A DNA stretch of 64,000 nucleotides from Icerya purchasi. Lineage: Eukaryota; Arthropoda; Insecta; Hemiptera; Monophlebidae. Within the stretch, counting starts at the first letter, position 1; every line of letters starts with the position of its first letter. Below, in pieces: positions 34,511 through 48,511 of the stretch. A program made the translations under genes and the position numbers. A model generated the notes under the pieces. That model saw only the letters and a program-made list of their open reading frames with translations. It ran no database searches and was not told the DNA's origin. The DNA is taken from assembly GCA_039619475.1 (NCBI GenBank), contig CM077115.1:499431352-499495351 (forward strand), given 5' to 3'.

Positions 34511-37500
34511 TTGTAAATAATTAAACCCGTTTCGCTACACTCAAATTTATTTTTTTACTCTTTTTTTTTTTTTTTTTTTTTTTTTGGACCATTGTATATG
34601 GTGGTATGAAATTATAATGAAGAATAAGATATATGGATAAAAGAGATTTTATAATAAAACAAAAACAACACAACTGACCGAAATTATTATTTTATTATTT
34701 ATAAGATATTACAGCATCGACATGTTTCCTAGTGACAAACTACATATTTAGCGTGTAAATGAAATAATTCTGATACTTAATGATCATAACGTGAAAAGAG
34801 GTTTTATATCAGACTAGAAACGCGCCAATTGTATAATACTTTTTACTTAGTTCTCTATACTGGTTAAATTTAGAAAAAGAAAACGGTCGGCAACACCTCT
34901 TTTATAGGGATGCTGGCAAAAGAGGAACACAAACTAAGACCTCTTTGCAAATATGAAATTTGGTAATCTGTTGTTATTCTCATCGCGGGCGTTAGCAGCG
35001 TGTTCTTACATCTTGCAAAGTGTTTGGTTCGATCGACTCATTTCGACTAAGTGATCGGAGTACAGTACTCAACGCTTAGTTATGTATTGTTTACAGCGTG
35101 TAATCGATATGTGCAGAAAGTCCTTGCAATTACAGACTCGATTGCATCCCTCTATATTCTATCCCTAGTTCGCAACCGAAAGATCCAATATGCCGGATGA
35201 TGATCCATCATGGTTGATAATTTTGCAAAGAACTGTAATGACGTAGCCGCACTGGTAGCCGTTTACTATCCGTGCCGTACGAGTTTGTCCACCGTTGCCA
35301 ATAAAAAGTCCAAACAGGAATAGATGTGGGTTTTTCAATAAACCTTTTTAAGACTCGTAAAATTATGAACTGAGCCTCGGTGGACATCGAAGGTTAAGTT
35401 CCAGTGTGACTATATTTCCTTGTCCCATAATTACACGTTTCCTACATAACTTCACCTCCCACAATCCGTCCGTTTTGTTCTCAACTACGATCTGCCATGT
35501 TTTTACTACCTATATACTAAATTTGCAACATCCCGCCCATCGTTTAGTCTAAAATTTTTCTTTTCATAGAATCCTTTTCAACGCTAAACCTCGGCATATA
35601 TTAACACTAACCAGATCGCTTCCGTTATTTAATATTTAATGATTGCCATATGCTGTAATGACTGATACGCAATTGCCACGCGGTCCATGATACAAAAAAG
35701 AGAAAAAACAATAATAAAAACCTATGAATTTACTAATTCTCGTAGCATTCGCGAAATAGGTACATATCACCGGCTGAACTGGGAATATTAAGCGGGGTAC
35801 AGATTTGACTCGTAAGGATTATGTCAAAGGAGATGATTTTTCATTATTTTTTTTTTTTCAGGAAAATTTTATAAAGCATTATGAATGATCTCTACTCTTC
35901 GGAAATTCTGGAATGAACGGAGAATATGAACCCTGTTGATTTTACAGCTCTATCCGTCTATCCTGATTACCGACTCTACTACAAGAGCAGAAGAATCCGC
36001 ATCTATTAAATATCCTGTCAAATTTACCAAGTACCCCGTAAGGATGGGGTTCTCTTTGTTGGCGTAGAGAGTTTAAAGAGACGTTAGGCAACTTTGGGAA
36101 TCACTTATTAATTCATAACCGTCGTAAATTCCGCGGTAAATACAGAAGAGAAATCCCGAAGGGAGCAACAAAGCAAAGCAATTCGAGGTTATATCGGGAT
36201 TTATTTTAACGAAAGTAAGGGATTAGCGGCGATGATGAATTTCAGCGCGCTAAATAACGAGTGTCCGTATTTAACGCGGAAGAACCGAGTATATTTACAA
36301 ATAGAAGCAAATATCTCCTTTTACTGAAAAACAAAAATAAAAAAACTCAAAAAAACTCGCTGTGGTTAGAAAATAATAATAGCTTTCTATTCAAAAATAA
36401 TTAAGCGGACGTAATATAATGGTAATCATCAGTCTAACGTTTGCCATTAGTGGGACTAGCGATATAACAACCGTTGAGACTAGTAGTCAACCGGTTGTCC
36501 TCGTAAAAGTCGGTAATTTATTTCGTAATTAACGAGTAATTAACTCTCCTATTCTTTCTTTCAATCGAAAATTCGGACTTTTTTTCACACTCTGTTTCAA
36601 ATAATAGCAGAGCAACGTTAACAACATGTTGTGAATTGAATAGAACATGATTTATTTTTGGTAATAGTACTTTAAGTTTATTTTTCCCCCTTTTTTTCTG
36701 TCATTTTAAGTAAATCTTATAGATTAATACCATTCAGGTTGTGTTACATCTTTGTTATCCTAATTGTCCTTTCGACTTCTTGGCAAGTTTTTAAAAACAC
36801 TCGTTTTCAGTTTTCGGACATACAGGTCGTGGGAACTCTCACACTTGGACATCATATGAAATTATTTCGTAAAAAATTCCATTTCGGTAATAGAGGAAAC
36901 TAGAAAAGGGTCAAGAAATTCTTCGTGTAAATACCGCAAAGTGCGCGTACGGTTGATTTGGTATACTGTGCGTGTTTATATTTTTGTTACGGTTACATTT
37001 ATTTGGTGTTTAAGAGTTTTTTGTTGGTTTTTTTTTAAGTGAAACTTCTTTAGGCGCGCCTTATACATATATACATTAAAATATATGGGGAGTTAACACA
37101 AAAAAACGTTATGTAATAGTTTTTAATACATCTAAAAATTCGTAATGGACACATAGCCAGAGTAATATATTGAATTAAAATTTATGTCGTATGTATATTA
37201 TATTGCATTTTATACCACTTTGATATATATATATATATATATAAATATATATTAAAAAAAAGAAAATAAATTCATTAGAACTTTAAATATTAAAAATGAA
37301 TCGAACATAAAAAATCGATATAAAAAATCGAAAAAAGTACGGCATCGAGCACGTATAGAGAGAGAGAGAAGGCCAATGATCTCAAAGGAACTGTAATACT
37401 GTAATTGAAACAAGCCGCATTTTAATCTTAACAGAAATAATGGTGATAACATCGACATACCAAATTTCGATTGCATCGTAAAATTTAAACGTCAGAACGT

Positions 37501-37590
37501 TTGAGAAGGAGGGGTTTGCAGTTTATCGTAATAGAAATGATAAGTGAAATATTGTGTTACTTCTAATATTGATATGTCAATATAGAATAA
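34511..37590. other. no gene recognised
   Basis: About 3 kb of mixed AT-rich sequence with a 25-T tract near 34562 and a TA microsatellite at 37221-37250. If the Q-rich gene extends right, this is intron. Confidence 0.45.
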
Positions 37591-38070
37591 TGTTACGCAA
37601 TTCGATTTTGGTCAAAACAGATATTAAGGATAATATATATGTAATGTTCAATGTAAGACGGAAGATGGAAAAGAAATAATTATTATCGTCATTTATATTT
37701 CTCCAAATCAAAGGGTCCATGATGTAATTAAATTTATAGTACCTAGAAGATTACTCCCTTTCATTCCCGATGGTTCAATGGTATTAAAAAAAAATTTACA
37801 TACACTTCCAATGATATATTAGCTGGAGACTTGTCAATTTTGCATCAGACGATTTGTTGCCTTTAATAGAATTTCTCTTCAAACCGAACTTCAATTAAAT
37901 ATTAATAATAATCCAAATGAATCAACGACAAAATACGGAACTACCATATTGATACAGGATTTTCTAGTCGTGTATTGATAAAACTACATCAAAAACTTAT
38001 ATCTCATATTATAAGCCTATTGTATCTTTTATCGAATCCAACAATCACTGGAAAACATAATAAAACAAAT
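37590..38070 (+). pseudogene. Helentron/LINE-type endonuclease remnant
   Basis: Shifting plus frames give EIIIIVIYISPNQRVHDVI, then ASDDLLPLIEFLF, NNNPNESTTKYGTTI and, later, YYKPIVSFIESN. The NESTTxxGTxID…YHKP order matches the 7.9-8.1 kb fragment (STTRGGSCID…YHKPVLSI), so these are two copies of one endonuclease family. The usual GDFN is decayed (AGDLSIL). No helicase is visible next to this copy. Confidence 0.6.
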
Positions 38071-38389
38071 TGCATTCATTTTTTGTTTTTGTTTTTGTTC
38101 ATCTTTATAAGTAAAACACTTTATAGATATGTGTTTATAAGAACCGCAGATCTCGTTCTTACTCTTGGTAAATTTGGTACTAATACTATTTAGTTGAAGT
38201 TTTATTTCTACCCTGTGCCCCGAGGTACATTTTCTTTTTTTTTTTTTCATTCGTTTGAAACATTTTCCTAAATTCCAGACTAGCAATTTGGAGAAATAAA
38301 TGCGAGTTTTAAGAGAAAATAATTGTGTCTTGCGCTCACACGTCAAAAAATCCCCAATAGCCCGCTGAAAGTATGGGTTTCACTTTAGC

Positions 38390-38450
38390 CAATATAACAT
38401 ATATATATATATATATATATACGTGTATGTGTGTGTGTATGTACACAACA
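38390..38450. repeat. (TA)n/(GT)n compound microsatellite
   Basis: A TA run from about 38397 is followed by GTGTATGTGTGTGTG. Confidence 0.9.
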
Positions 38451-38459
38451 GTAACGAAT

Positions 38460-41400
38460 CTTTTAGTAATCAGGCAAAATGGAAGAAAAAAGAAATCCAA
38501 CAATGACAGTAGAAGTTCACCTCCTGACTAGAAGACAATTTTTAGTTCGCCAGAAGAAATTTGAGAAGCCAACTTTTCGACATGCAGAAAAAAGTGCTTA
38601 ATGTGTAATTCGCTAGTTACACTTTGTGGGCGTGAAGTAGTTCAGTTCCGATTTGATAATTCATTCGTTTTCTCGTTGTGTTCGCCGGACGCTGCGAGTA
38701 TTTTTTCGAAGTTAGCGGGTCATTACGAATTTATTGAGAAGCGTACGTACTAACAGCGTAGTATAAACAGCCAATCAGATTAAGCGTTTACCTAAGAACT
38801 TTTCCAATTTTTGCAGAAGGACCAGCAGTAGCCCCTCATGTTGTGTGCATTTTTTGCCGCGAAACTACACTGCTGTTATTTCCGCATAACGAAATGACGT
38901 TCGCACGTTCAATTTACAAAATATGTCTAGTGAAAAATATACCGCTAGCGAAAATCTGTCGGCTATAACAAACGGAAAGCGGTACGGAAGCGATGGTGCA
39001 ACGAACGATTGGTTATTAGATCGGCAATTTAGAAAAGTCCATTAATGTGAGCAGGCGTTTCCAAATAGTTTTCTTAACGCGATTTTAATTCTCTTCGAAA
39101 TAATATCAATTTCTTTTTGTATTAAATAATAGGCGCAGGTTTTTAAAAGTTAGCGAATAATCCTTTTTGTAATTAATCGATTTTTTTTTTTTTTTTAAAT
39201 TCATTTTACATTATTATTCCTCTTTGTTATTCGCGCGAATTATTTCCTTTATCGAAATTTAAGTGTGCATTTTCTTTTACATAAATTTAATTTTGAATTC
39301 TCAAAAAAAACCTAGTTTCTTAATTTTTGTTCGCGTAGCGGCGGGATAGTGTTATTTTAATATTTCTCTGTCCGAGAACCGGGGAAAAAATCTGCATCGC
39401 CATTGATATTTAAATACGTGATATACGTGACAAGCTTAAACTCTTCGCAACGATAAGAAACAGGCGTGCAACAATGAAAAAAAAAAAAAAAAAAGTAATA
39501 ATAGACTGGTTGTGTATTGTCGATATGCAAGTTTATTCCGACAACGTTATTATAGCGCTATTTACCGCTCACGCGTATGCACGTTTGAATGACGCAACGG
39601 ATATTTACATTGGGATACGCTGATGATCTGTTCGCAGTTTTATGCTGGATAATGGCGTGGTGCAATTCATTAAAATAACACCATAGGCACTTCGAGATAT
39701 TCCGCCTCTAGTTTCATACAATATAGTATTCGATCTGCCATTACGAAACACGTTATATATCAACATTCGGCACACACGCACAGTATTCTACCGGTGTTAT
39801 TGTTTTCTGTATTGTGATTGGGGACTGCTGCAACACTCACAATAACCCGAACTTACGGTCGAGAAGGAAATAACTTTCTCTACCACAACAATAATCTATC
39901 CGTCCGGTAATAGCAGATGGCGGCGATAGAGCTACACAATAGCCCTATTAATGTGTGTGTATTCTTCCGGGATACGGTCGCTGATATAATGATGAAAGAA
40001 AAACTGCCGGTGAGAGCGTACGTGATAATGACCTTAACTGAATAATTAAAATAATCGAGGTTAAATTACACATTGGCCTTTACGAATCGTTTTCCAATAC
40101 TTTCTACTGTTTTTTTTTTTTTTTTTTGAAACCGAACGAAACAACGCAAGCGTTTCTTAGGTGTAACGCTTTAAATTAACGTTTGAATCTTCGCGACATC
40201 GAACATCTAACGTCCGGCAGATTCCGCAATCGGAACGGTTAACATACACGTTTCTTTAACGAAGTGGTAACTTTTAGGTAGTCTGCAGATATTTCCCGTT
40301 TCTTACGAAGGTGAAACCAAAACTCTACTAATTGTTATTTTGATTAATCACAAAATTTGGACATTACAGCGAATAGGAAAAGTGTGTCTCGATAGTGGCT
40401 GACGAAGAATTTCGGAGCAAAAAAATGTATCGGCTCAAAACCCAATTTTTGGAGTTGGCGATAAAATTCCAAAAGCGATTCTTTCCCTTTTTTTTTTCCA
40501 TTTCGTCGAGAAATTTGCCGATCTATGTAAAGCTTCATCTGTAAGGGGCTTTTGGCTCGTTTCACCGAGTCACTCGTTTTGAAGTTCTTCAGACGGGTGG
40601 TCGAAGCTTTCCCGGAAAATTGAATTTACTCAACCGTGCATCACCGGAAATCATAAAGCTCACATTGTATCAGCATCGTGTGGTTACAGAGTTCAAAATA
40701 TGCTATTTCTAGGAAAAAAGGTTTTACAACGACCGTCGATTTAATTTTTTTTGGATATTCTTTTTTTCCTTTTTCAACTTGAAAGAAAGAAAGAATATAC
40801 GTATATTATATATGCACACATATATATATATATACGAAATGCCGGCATATATCCAAAAATGACTAAAATTGATACAAGATTTAAAAAAAAAAACTTTGTT
40901 GTCCAGATGTGATGAAATGACTTATTGGTTTTCAAGAGTTACGTTGCGACTATAACTGATGCGTTATATGTATATCAGGCAACAAGCGCACACGCCTGCT
41001 CATTACAGCGACACGAACTGACGAAATTATCTTTAATTCCTACAAATTCAGCCGGAAGATGCAGCGGGAACGTGACTTTCTCCCCCGAACTAGTTCACGA
41101 GAGCGGTTTTTTTCTCTTAACATCAATGGCCGTGCGGCCGTCGAAGAACTAGCTGCACAATTCAGCAGAAGTGCGCTGGACCGCACATAGCAGTCGACGA
41201 CAATGTTGGAAAAGTTTACTTTTTCTTTTTATCTTCATCCAGCGAAATTAAACCGCTAATTACGATGAAATTACGCCACATTATTTTGCTTTCAAATTGA
41301 ACGAAATGACCGTAATGAACGAACGGAAGAAACGAACGATGTGAGGTAACCGTTTCTGGCTAATTGAAAAAGAAATTATATCGGCGGCACTGTCGAATAT

Positions 41401-41750
41401 TTTTTCCGCTTCATTTTTTTGTTTTTCTTTTTTCTTTTCTCCTTTTAGAGGAAGTACAATATCTCGAGGATTATTTTTTAATCATGTAAGATTCGAACAT
41501 GCTTCTTTTTCGACTTTGTTTTTTTTTATCGTTTTTTTTTTTTTTTTGTGTTGGTTATTTAAAAAAAAAAAAAGAAACGCCTAAGAAGTCATAAAATTGA
41601 TGCGGCTTATTCTTAAATGTTGTCTCTTAAGCTACGTCATAAACGAGCGTAAAATTTAAAATTTTTCTTTAACGAGAACAGCCCAAAAAGTTTTAAAATG
41701 ATCGACTACTTGGTAGCTTTCGATCGCGTTCGCAGTCTTTCCAGTCCCCC
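38460..41750. other. no gene recognised
   Basis: About 3.3 kb with patches of higher GC (38.6-39.0, 39.5-40.0, 40.9-41.2 kb) but no frame with a known motif. The 75-codon frame at 40925-41152 and the 73-codon minus frame at 40344-40565 are unsupported. 5' non-coding exons of a neighbouring gene cannot be excluded. Confidence 0.4.
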
Positions 41751-41989
41751 CCCCAGGGTGTCTCACCGATATTTAATCTTTCCTACTTCTCATACACTAC
41801 CACTTTGACCATTCGAATCTGTCCAACACATCTGGTTCGTTCTCGGTGGTCTCCATATAACAGCGACTATTACTTCTCAAGTTTCGTCTGCAGCTTTTCG
41901 GTGATAATACTTCAATTCTAACTTGTAATATAACTGAAATCATAAAAGATATGGCAAAATATTGCCATTGGTAAATGTTCATTAAAGGG

Positions 41990-42373
41990 GCTAGATTCTC
42001 TAACCCACATTCCTTTTTCTTATCTATTCAACTTTCGTTTGGGCGTAGATTGTTCCCTGTTTTGCTTTTCCGTTTTTCTCTCGTGCCGCGTTTCCTTATT
42101 GTATAGTGCACTCCTCCAACAACCACTTTCCCGATTACTTATTCAACTGAACAAACTCCTTTTTTTTTACTCTTTTATCAAACGACAAAGCACACTATGT
42201 GGAGTACATAGTGCTTCGTTCATTCTCTCCCTTCCGTCTCCTTGTGTTGATATCAAAGCTTTTGATTCCTTTTTATCAGCTACCTCTGATCGTGTAAAGA
42301 TCCAAGATCCCCTCCTGTTCTCGGCCCAATGACCATGTTGACGAACTATTGAAAAAATAAAAAAAAAAAAGGC
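41990..42373 (+). mobile_element. 5'-truncated LINE 3' end with A-tail
   Basis: Pyrimidine-rich sense strand ending CTCGGCCCAATGACCATGTT, then GACGAACTATTG and an A-rich tail to 42370. Same terminus as the other copies. The truncation point is uncertain and may lie as far left as about 41790. Confidence 0.55.
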
Positions 42374-42559
42374 TAGCTGCGCTCCTCGCGCATTTCTACG
42401 GCTAACATGGCTAGATCGTAAAATGGCAAATCTACCGAATTATCTATTTTTAATAAGCTGCTCAAAACACAATTTTGATCAATTACAAAAATATGCCGAC
42501 TACTAGAGAACCGTGGGATTATAAAACACACATAGAGGTAATAGATAGTTCGGCGCTAT

Positions 42560-43520
42560 GCAGGAATTCCGCAACACTATTAATTCCGTATTTCTTCTAC
42601 ATATGAATATATATCTTTACTGATGGCTCGAGAGGCCTTGACTCCAGTTGGAGCCTCTTTTATCCTTCCGGAAACGAATCACTCTGAGTCCTTTAGATTC
42701 CCTTCTTTTTGCTTTATACTTACAGCCGAACAACTCATAACTATCTTACGTTCTGTTATTTATGTTTTCTCCCAACGCTGTTTCACAAACTATTTGATTC
42801 TTTCTGATTTCATGGGGTTGTCCTTCAAACAATACGTTCTGCTTTTCCCACATACTCCTGTGATTTTATCGTTCTCCGAATACTCTCATTCATGATCTGT
42901 TTTCTCTTCATTCGCATTCCGTATTGATTTGTTATGGGTTCTCCTAGCCATGCAGGTATAGAAGACAACGTATTTTCTAGCTCGAGTTGCTGCTTTCTCG
43001 TCTGAAATTCTAGGTTCGAATCGTCTACCTCTTTTCAAAAAACTTCATTCCAAATACTGATCATACTGCAATATCCTTTTCTAATAATCTATCTCACTGC
43101 CTGACGTTCGGACGTTCAAATCTGCGCTTCCTCCCAACCCGTGTGGTTTCTTGATTTTCCCTTACTTCGGAATTCTGCCATAGTTTCCATTATTCGCTTA
43201 CGTATTAACCATATTCACTGTTAACTTCTTCTCGTTTCCGTTTTTCCTTAACATCTTTCTTGTTCCGCGCTCTTCACTCGAACGATGAGGCTTTCTGCGA
43301 TTTCAATTACATTCTGAGTATCTACCCCTCTCAAATGAACGAACTATTTTTTACTCTCAACAACTAGTACTCGATGTCCCTGATTTTTCTTCGTATATAT
43401 CTCGTCATTCTATTCTTTGTCTGTCTATTATCTATCTCTAACCGAATTTCTGTTTAACTGTTGATTTTTCCCCCTCTATACTGCTTCTGGGCATAGAATC
43501 TTTAAGTTATAGACGTGTTT
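42560..43520 (+). pseudogene. LINE remnant, RNase H to C-terminal tail, copy D
   Basis: Contains YFTDGSRG-like coding near 42615, FILTAEQLITIL near 42714, NYLILSDFMGLSFKQY near 42790, LLWVLLAMQ near 42932 and CDFNYIL near 43298. It aligns block by block with copy A at 3.6-4.4 kb, including ACACTATTAATTCCG. Not functional. Confidence 0.7.
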
Positions 43521-43524
43521 GCTC

Positions 43525-46500
43525 AGAAACCAAGGTGCCCATAATTTCTTTTTAAATAAATTTAAGCATTTACAGACATTTATTATTTTTATTCTGTATT
43601 TTCCACATACCTTTAAATTACATATTATAGTAGTAATTAATATTCAGGTATTATAAATGTATGCTTTTATTGTTATTAAGTTCCAAAATTCATTATGTAT
43701 ATGTTCTATTAGTAAATAAATTAATATTTATATTTATATTTACAGATATTGTTATTAAATACATCAAATTAGAGTACACGAAATTTACATGTGTGTGTGT
43801 GTATTCTAGTTAAAAAATTTCTAGTTACGCCCATGATATATATATATATATAATGTAATATTGGTTCATATTTTGTTCTTATAAGCGGAATTTTCTAATT
43901 AAACTACATTAATTGAATGACTTTTTAAACATTACAGAATTGTGGGAAGACCCTTATTGTGTTCTAGGACATATTACAATAACAATTTTATATCGATATA
44001 ACTGAACAATAGATTTCTATAGAGTTTTTAATGAAATTTTACCGGATTAATCTCTAATTTTTTTTTAATTTTAGAAGCTATTCTAAATACGCGTGCAACA
44101 AATAATAAATAACTCTAATGGGGGAAACACAGTCAAAACAACTAATTACAGATAGCGCGTGGGCTTTGTTTCTTTTCTTTTTCAGATTGAACGGGGATGA
44201 TTTCATTATATTACGGTCAAACTGGTTTGAACGGTGGCTCGAATATGTTTCGTAATGGATGATGATTTATATTATAAAATTATATGTTATGATAAAAATG
44301 TTGCTTTCAGTGATAAGTCTCGCTTTACTTTCTCTGCGTCGTTTTTTTTTTTTTTTTTATTCTGATTCAACGCGGTGGAGCCGATATACGTTACGACCGA
44401 ATTGTTTTTTTTTTTTATTATTGTTGTTATTAGTATTTCTCTCCAATTCTAGAGAAGGGTGGTAGTACAAAAAATTACATATTCCTACAGTTTATTATTG
44501 TTTCAAAAATTTTTGTGACCCAAAATAAATTTAAAATCGTCAAGTGTGTGAAAAAAATACGGAAAAGACAAAAATTGAAAATTTAGCTAAACGGCTATAT
44601 GATAAGCGGAATGTACTCTATGATTGTGGACTGCTGCGACAACTTGAAGCGCACTTCACCTTACAGATGATTCTTCCAAATAACTTTCATCGATAGCATC
44701 GTTACTGTAAATAACTCGCACCGTATGAATAAAGTCTAATGTTTAACTCTCTTGTAATAACTATGGTAGTTACGACATATGGCAGTAATGATAAAAAAAA
44801 AGAATCTCTCGCCTTCTCCGTATAATACAAGTACACAATCATTCATTCGTAACTAAAGGCAACTGTTCCTGGAGCACGTGGGTTCGGTTGATAACCATCT
44901 TCCGAAGTTCTTGATATTTACTCATATATCTAAAAACCGATCATAATAATATAATTTCCTATTAGATAGTAAGTTGTGGCCCTTTATTCTTTTATTCTTA
45001 TAAAATGTAGGGATTATATTGAATAATATCCGGTATTATTTTTCTATCATTATACATCATTATTCCTAATAATTTTTTACTGTTTTTAACATCGTTCAAG
45101 TTATTTTTATAGGTTGTTATTTAGAAAAGGGGTAATTTCATAAGGGCGAAGTGCGCAGTTCTCGGTATATTTCGTTTATTTCTTCATCTTTTATCGCGTT
45201 CTATTATATTTTATTTGTTACTTACCATACATAATATGTAGTTCATGTCCCGGTGGCTGGGTGTGTGTAATCATCACATCGCGAATTGTGTGCAGTAAAA
45301 AAAATTCTACTATCTTATGCGAAATACGCGTGACGTAAGGGTAAAGTTAAATTCTTATATAATTAAATAAATAAATAACCGATTACGAAATCAAGAAGAA
45401 ACAAAAATATACACGTTTTTGGATCTTCCGTTTTGTCTTTTTGCGTTATTATGGTAATTATTTTTCAGACATTGACGGCAATTTTTCTTTGTTTTATAAT
45501 AAGAAACAGATTACTGCTAGTCTTAAGAAAATTGTTCCCCTTTTTTCCCTTGGAAAAATTTTACACTTCTTGTTAGCATTTTACAAATCGAAGGAAGTGA
45601 AGTTTCCACTTCAGGTTATTATGCCGGTTCAGAGTTTAAAAATGCCCCTTCAAATTTCAAATTTTGCTGACAAAAAAATAAAGACAGAGAAAATAACTCG
45701 TAATTAGAGCGGTTACGTCGAAATATGGGATGTAATTTTTGTCCATAAATAAAAATTTCTGCTAAGTAAATTTTGCTTTAAACCGATGTACTAAAACAAG
45801 CGGTGGAGTCCTATAATTTCGGCAGGGGTACGAATTGATATATTCAGTTTCGAGTGGAGATTAGTAATAATAATAATAGTAGTTATAATAATGATAATAA
45901 TAATAGTTATAATAATGATAATAATAAATAAAAAATAAAATAATAATAATAATAATAAATAAACTAGTGAAATAAGTTTGACGATAATGTTGAAAAATTA
46001 CGTAAGGTTGGTCAGTAATTAAAGATATCATAAACGCAGTATTATATTTTCAAAACGAGGATTTTATCAGCGTTCAATTCTTCGAACAATTAGCTTTTTC
46101 TTCTTACTGGAATTAAAATTTTTAAATCGAGAACAAAATGACGTGAAAGGCGTAATTGTGTTTTCGGAAGATCGGAGTGATAGGAACTTTTTGAAATCAA
46201 TAATAGCAAAAAATTCATTATTATTTTCAGAACCTTTTTTTTTTTTTTTTTTAAATTATTGCGGAAAGTGCGTCATTACAAAAAGTACAAAATAATGTGA
46301 CGTTCGCTGGCAAATCTAACAGGATAAAAATGGTTCACGCGGAGTTTAATTAAAAACACGCAAATCGTGCACATGCCAACTGTGTGATTTCTTTTTCAAT
46401 TTTCTTAGCTGTTCTTCTTTTCGAAATAATTGGAAAATTGAAATTTTAAATGTTATCATCCTCCTTTCGGATATTTTTCTTAGATTGACCGTTGATATGT

Positions 46501-48290
46501 ACGTGCGATTCTAGGTTAATTTCATTCCTCGTTTTAAGATGTTCTCTTGAAAGTATATCATCGGTAATTATAAGTAGTCATTAAAGTAAGCGTTAAAAAA
46601 TGCAGCATCATTTTAGGGATAATATACTTTCATTACTTTAACATAGCCAGGCAAAAATTAGTCGAACAATTCTCACATATAGACAAAAAATAAACACTAT
46701 ATCATTCTCATTAAACGGATTTTAATCACTCTGTTGCAATTTGAATTCGATGCCGCTGTATCGTTTATACCCTTAATTACACATATTGCTTTTTGGAATT
46801 ATTTTTTACTTTTTTCTATGAATTCCTTTTTAAACTTTTAGAGGAAATTTCCCTATTTTTTTTCTTTTTTCGAAGCGTAATTTTTATGAAGTACATAAAC
46901 ATTCATTAATTTCTCCCCGTAAGTTTAAATAATAACGTCAGTTAGAGCGAGTGAAAAATTAAATGATATAGTGTAAGTTGAAGTAATACTAAATAAACAA
47001 ATAAATAATAATCCACGTGATCAGTATTACTAAATATTTTTCGTTATACAAACTGAAATTCACGATTCGCAGATATATATATATATATATTAAAATTTTT
47101 ATTAAGTTATAAATTAAAAAATTACACACTGAAATTTCTAAAAATGATTAAAAAATGATAAAAATTATATATTTAAAACACTGTGTCTGACCCCGGTTCC
47201 GGTTTCGTTTCAATTATAGGTAAGTTGAATAACATAGAATAGAGCTAAACGTTTAAAAAAAGCGCTGTATGAAATATTCGTGAGATGTGCTGTCTGAAAC
47301 GACTCTCGCCTCTCTGGGATCGCTCGCCTCTTCCGACTAGTTTGGTATCGGGGTTTTCGCTGCAACGGGCATCATTCCATTTAAATGTACGATATTTCCA
47401 GAGGAAATATTACCTTGGAAACATTCCACATTTCATATTCTCTACTGCAACGAGGTTAAAAGAAAGAGAGCGTCAATTGTGTACTCTAAAAAGTAGTGCG
47501 TTTTTAGAAATATCTTCTGACAACGTCTGCGCGGTGACATTTCAGAGTTTCTTTTCGGATGATCGTTTCTCCGTTTTTTTAATTATTATAATTGTCGTCG
47601 TATAAATAGTTTTTCACTTGGTTTTTTGCCCGTTCCTTTACACCAAAACGGAGCGCTTTCTCTGTCATTTATCATTAATTTCCAATTCCGAATTGGAAAT
47701 TGCCGGTAGTTTAAAAAATGGAGAATTTTGAGACTTTATCAACTCGTGAAAGTTTTTCAGGAATTATCTTTTTCGGCTATTTCATTAGAATAAGGCATAG
47801 AAGAACACGATGACGGAGAAATTCCTGTCAGTGTAAGGCATACTTTATTTTCGAGTCAGATCCAACGCTGCCCTGGAAAGTATTTTACGTGCGACTGTCG
47901 CAGCAGGTCCATGTATCGATAAATTTCCAATTCTGTTTGTTTATTCGGCACGATGACGACTGTTACGAGACAGGAGACACTCGTGAAATCAGGCAAGTTT
48001 GGCCCGTGTTCTAGCACACAAAGTCGACAGTTTTCCATGACGATGCGGAGAAAGTTGCACGGATCCACCCGCTAAGACTGTGTGGCTCGCACACGCCCAC
48101 AAATGAGTTATTGCTATATATTGACATAGCGAATATATGTTCTCTCCGAGTATGCATATTTATACGAGTGTGTCGTTTCTCCGGCATCGGGCGCATGAAT
48201 AATATTAATTACTCGTAATTTTTTTACTATATATCGTTTTCCACACAACACGCACACACACACATTAGCAATAAATATCGTTTCATCTGG
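43525..48290. other. no gene recognised
   Basis: About 4.8 kb of AT-rich DNA with an ATA/TAA trinucleotide run (45866-45960) and TA runs near 43840 and 47073. The frames at 47285-47605 (+) and 47856-48068 (-) are open but match no family I know. Confidence 0.45.
45866..45960. repeat. (TAA)n-rich microsatellite
   Basis: Interrupted TAATAATAA and TAGTTATAATAATGATAATA units over about 95 bp. Confidence 0.9.
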
Positions 48291-48297
48291 GCAATGT

Positions 48298-48374
48298 TTA
48301 ATCGATAATTTAATCGATAATTTAATCGTTAATTTAATCGATGATTTAACCGATAATTTAATCGATAATTTAAT
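48298..48374. repeat. 12-bp tandem repeat, about 6.5 copies
   Basis: The unit is TTTAATCGATAA with single-base variants (CGTTAA, CGATGA, ACCGATAA). Confidence 0.9.
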
Positions 48375-48511
48375 CCATTTGTCGTTGTTTCTTGTTTCTC
48401 TTTTTAAATCGCGTTCTTATATTAGGAATATTGTAGAACTATTATCCATACTGATGAGAAGAGCCGTTTTTATCGGGTAGAAGTTTTCATTTTTTTTTTT
48501 TTTTTAATATA

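Noticed and set aside
42039..42332. 97-codon plus frame at 42.0-42.3 kb as a gene
   Set aside because: It lies in the pyrimidine-rich 3' region of a truncated LINE that ends in the shared terminus and A-tail.
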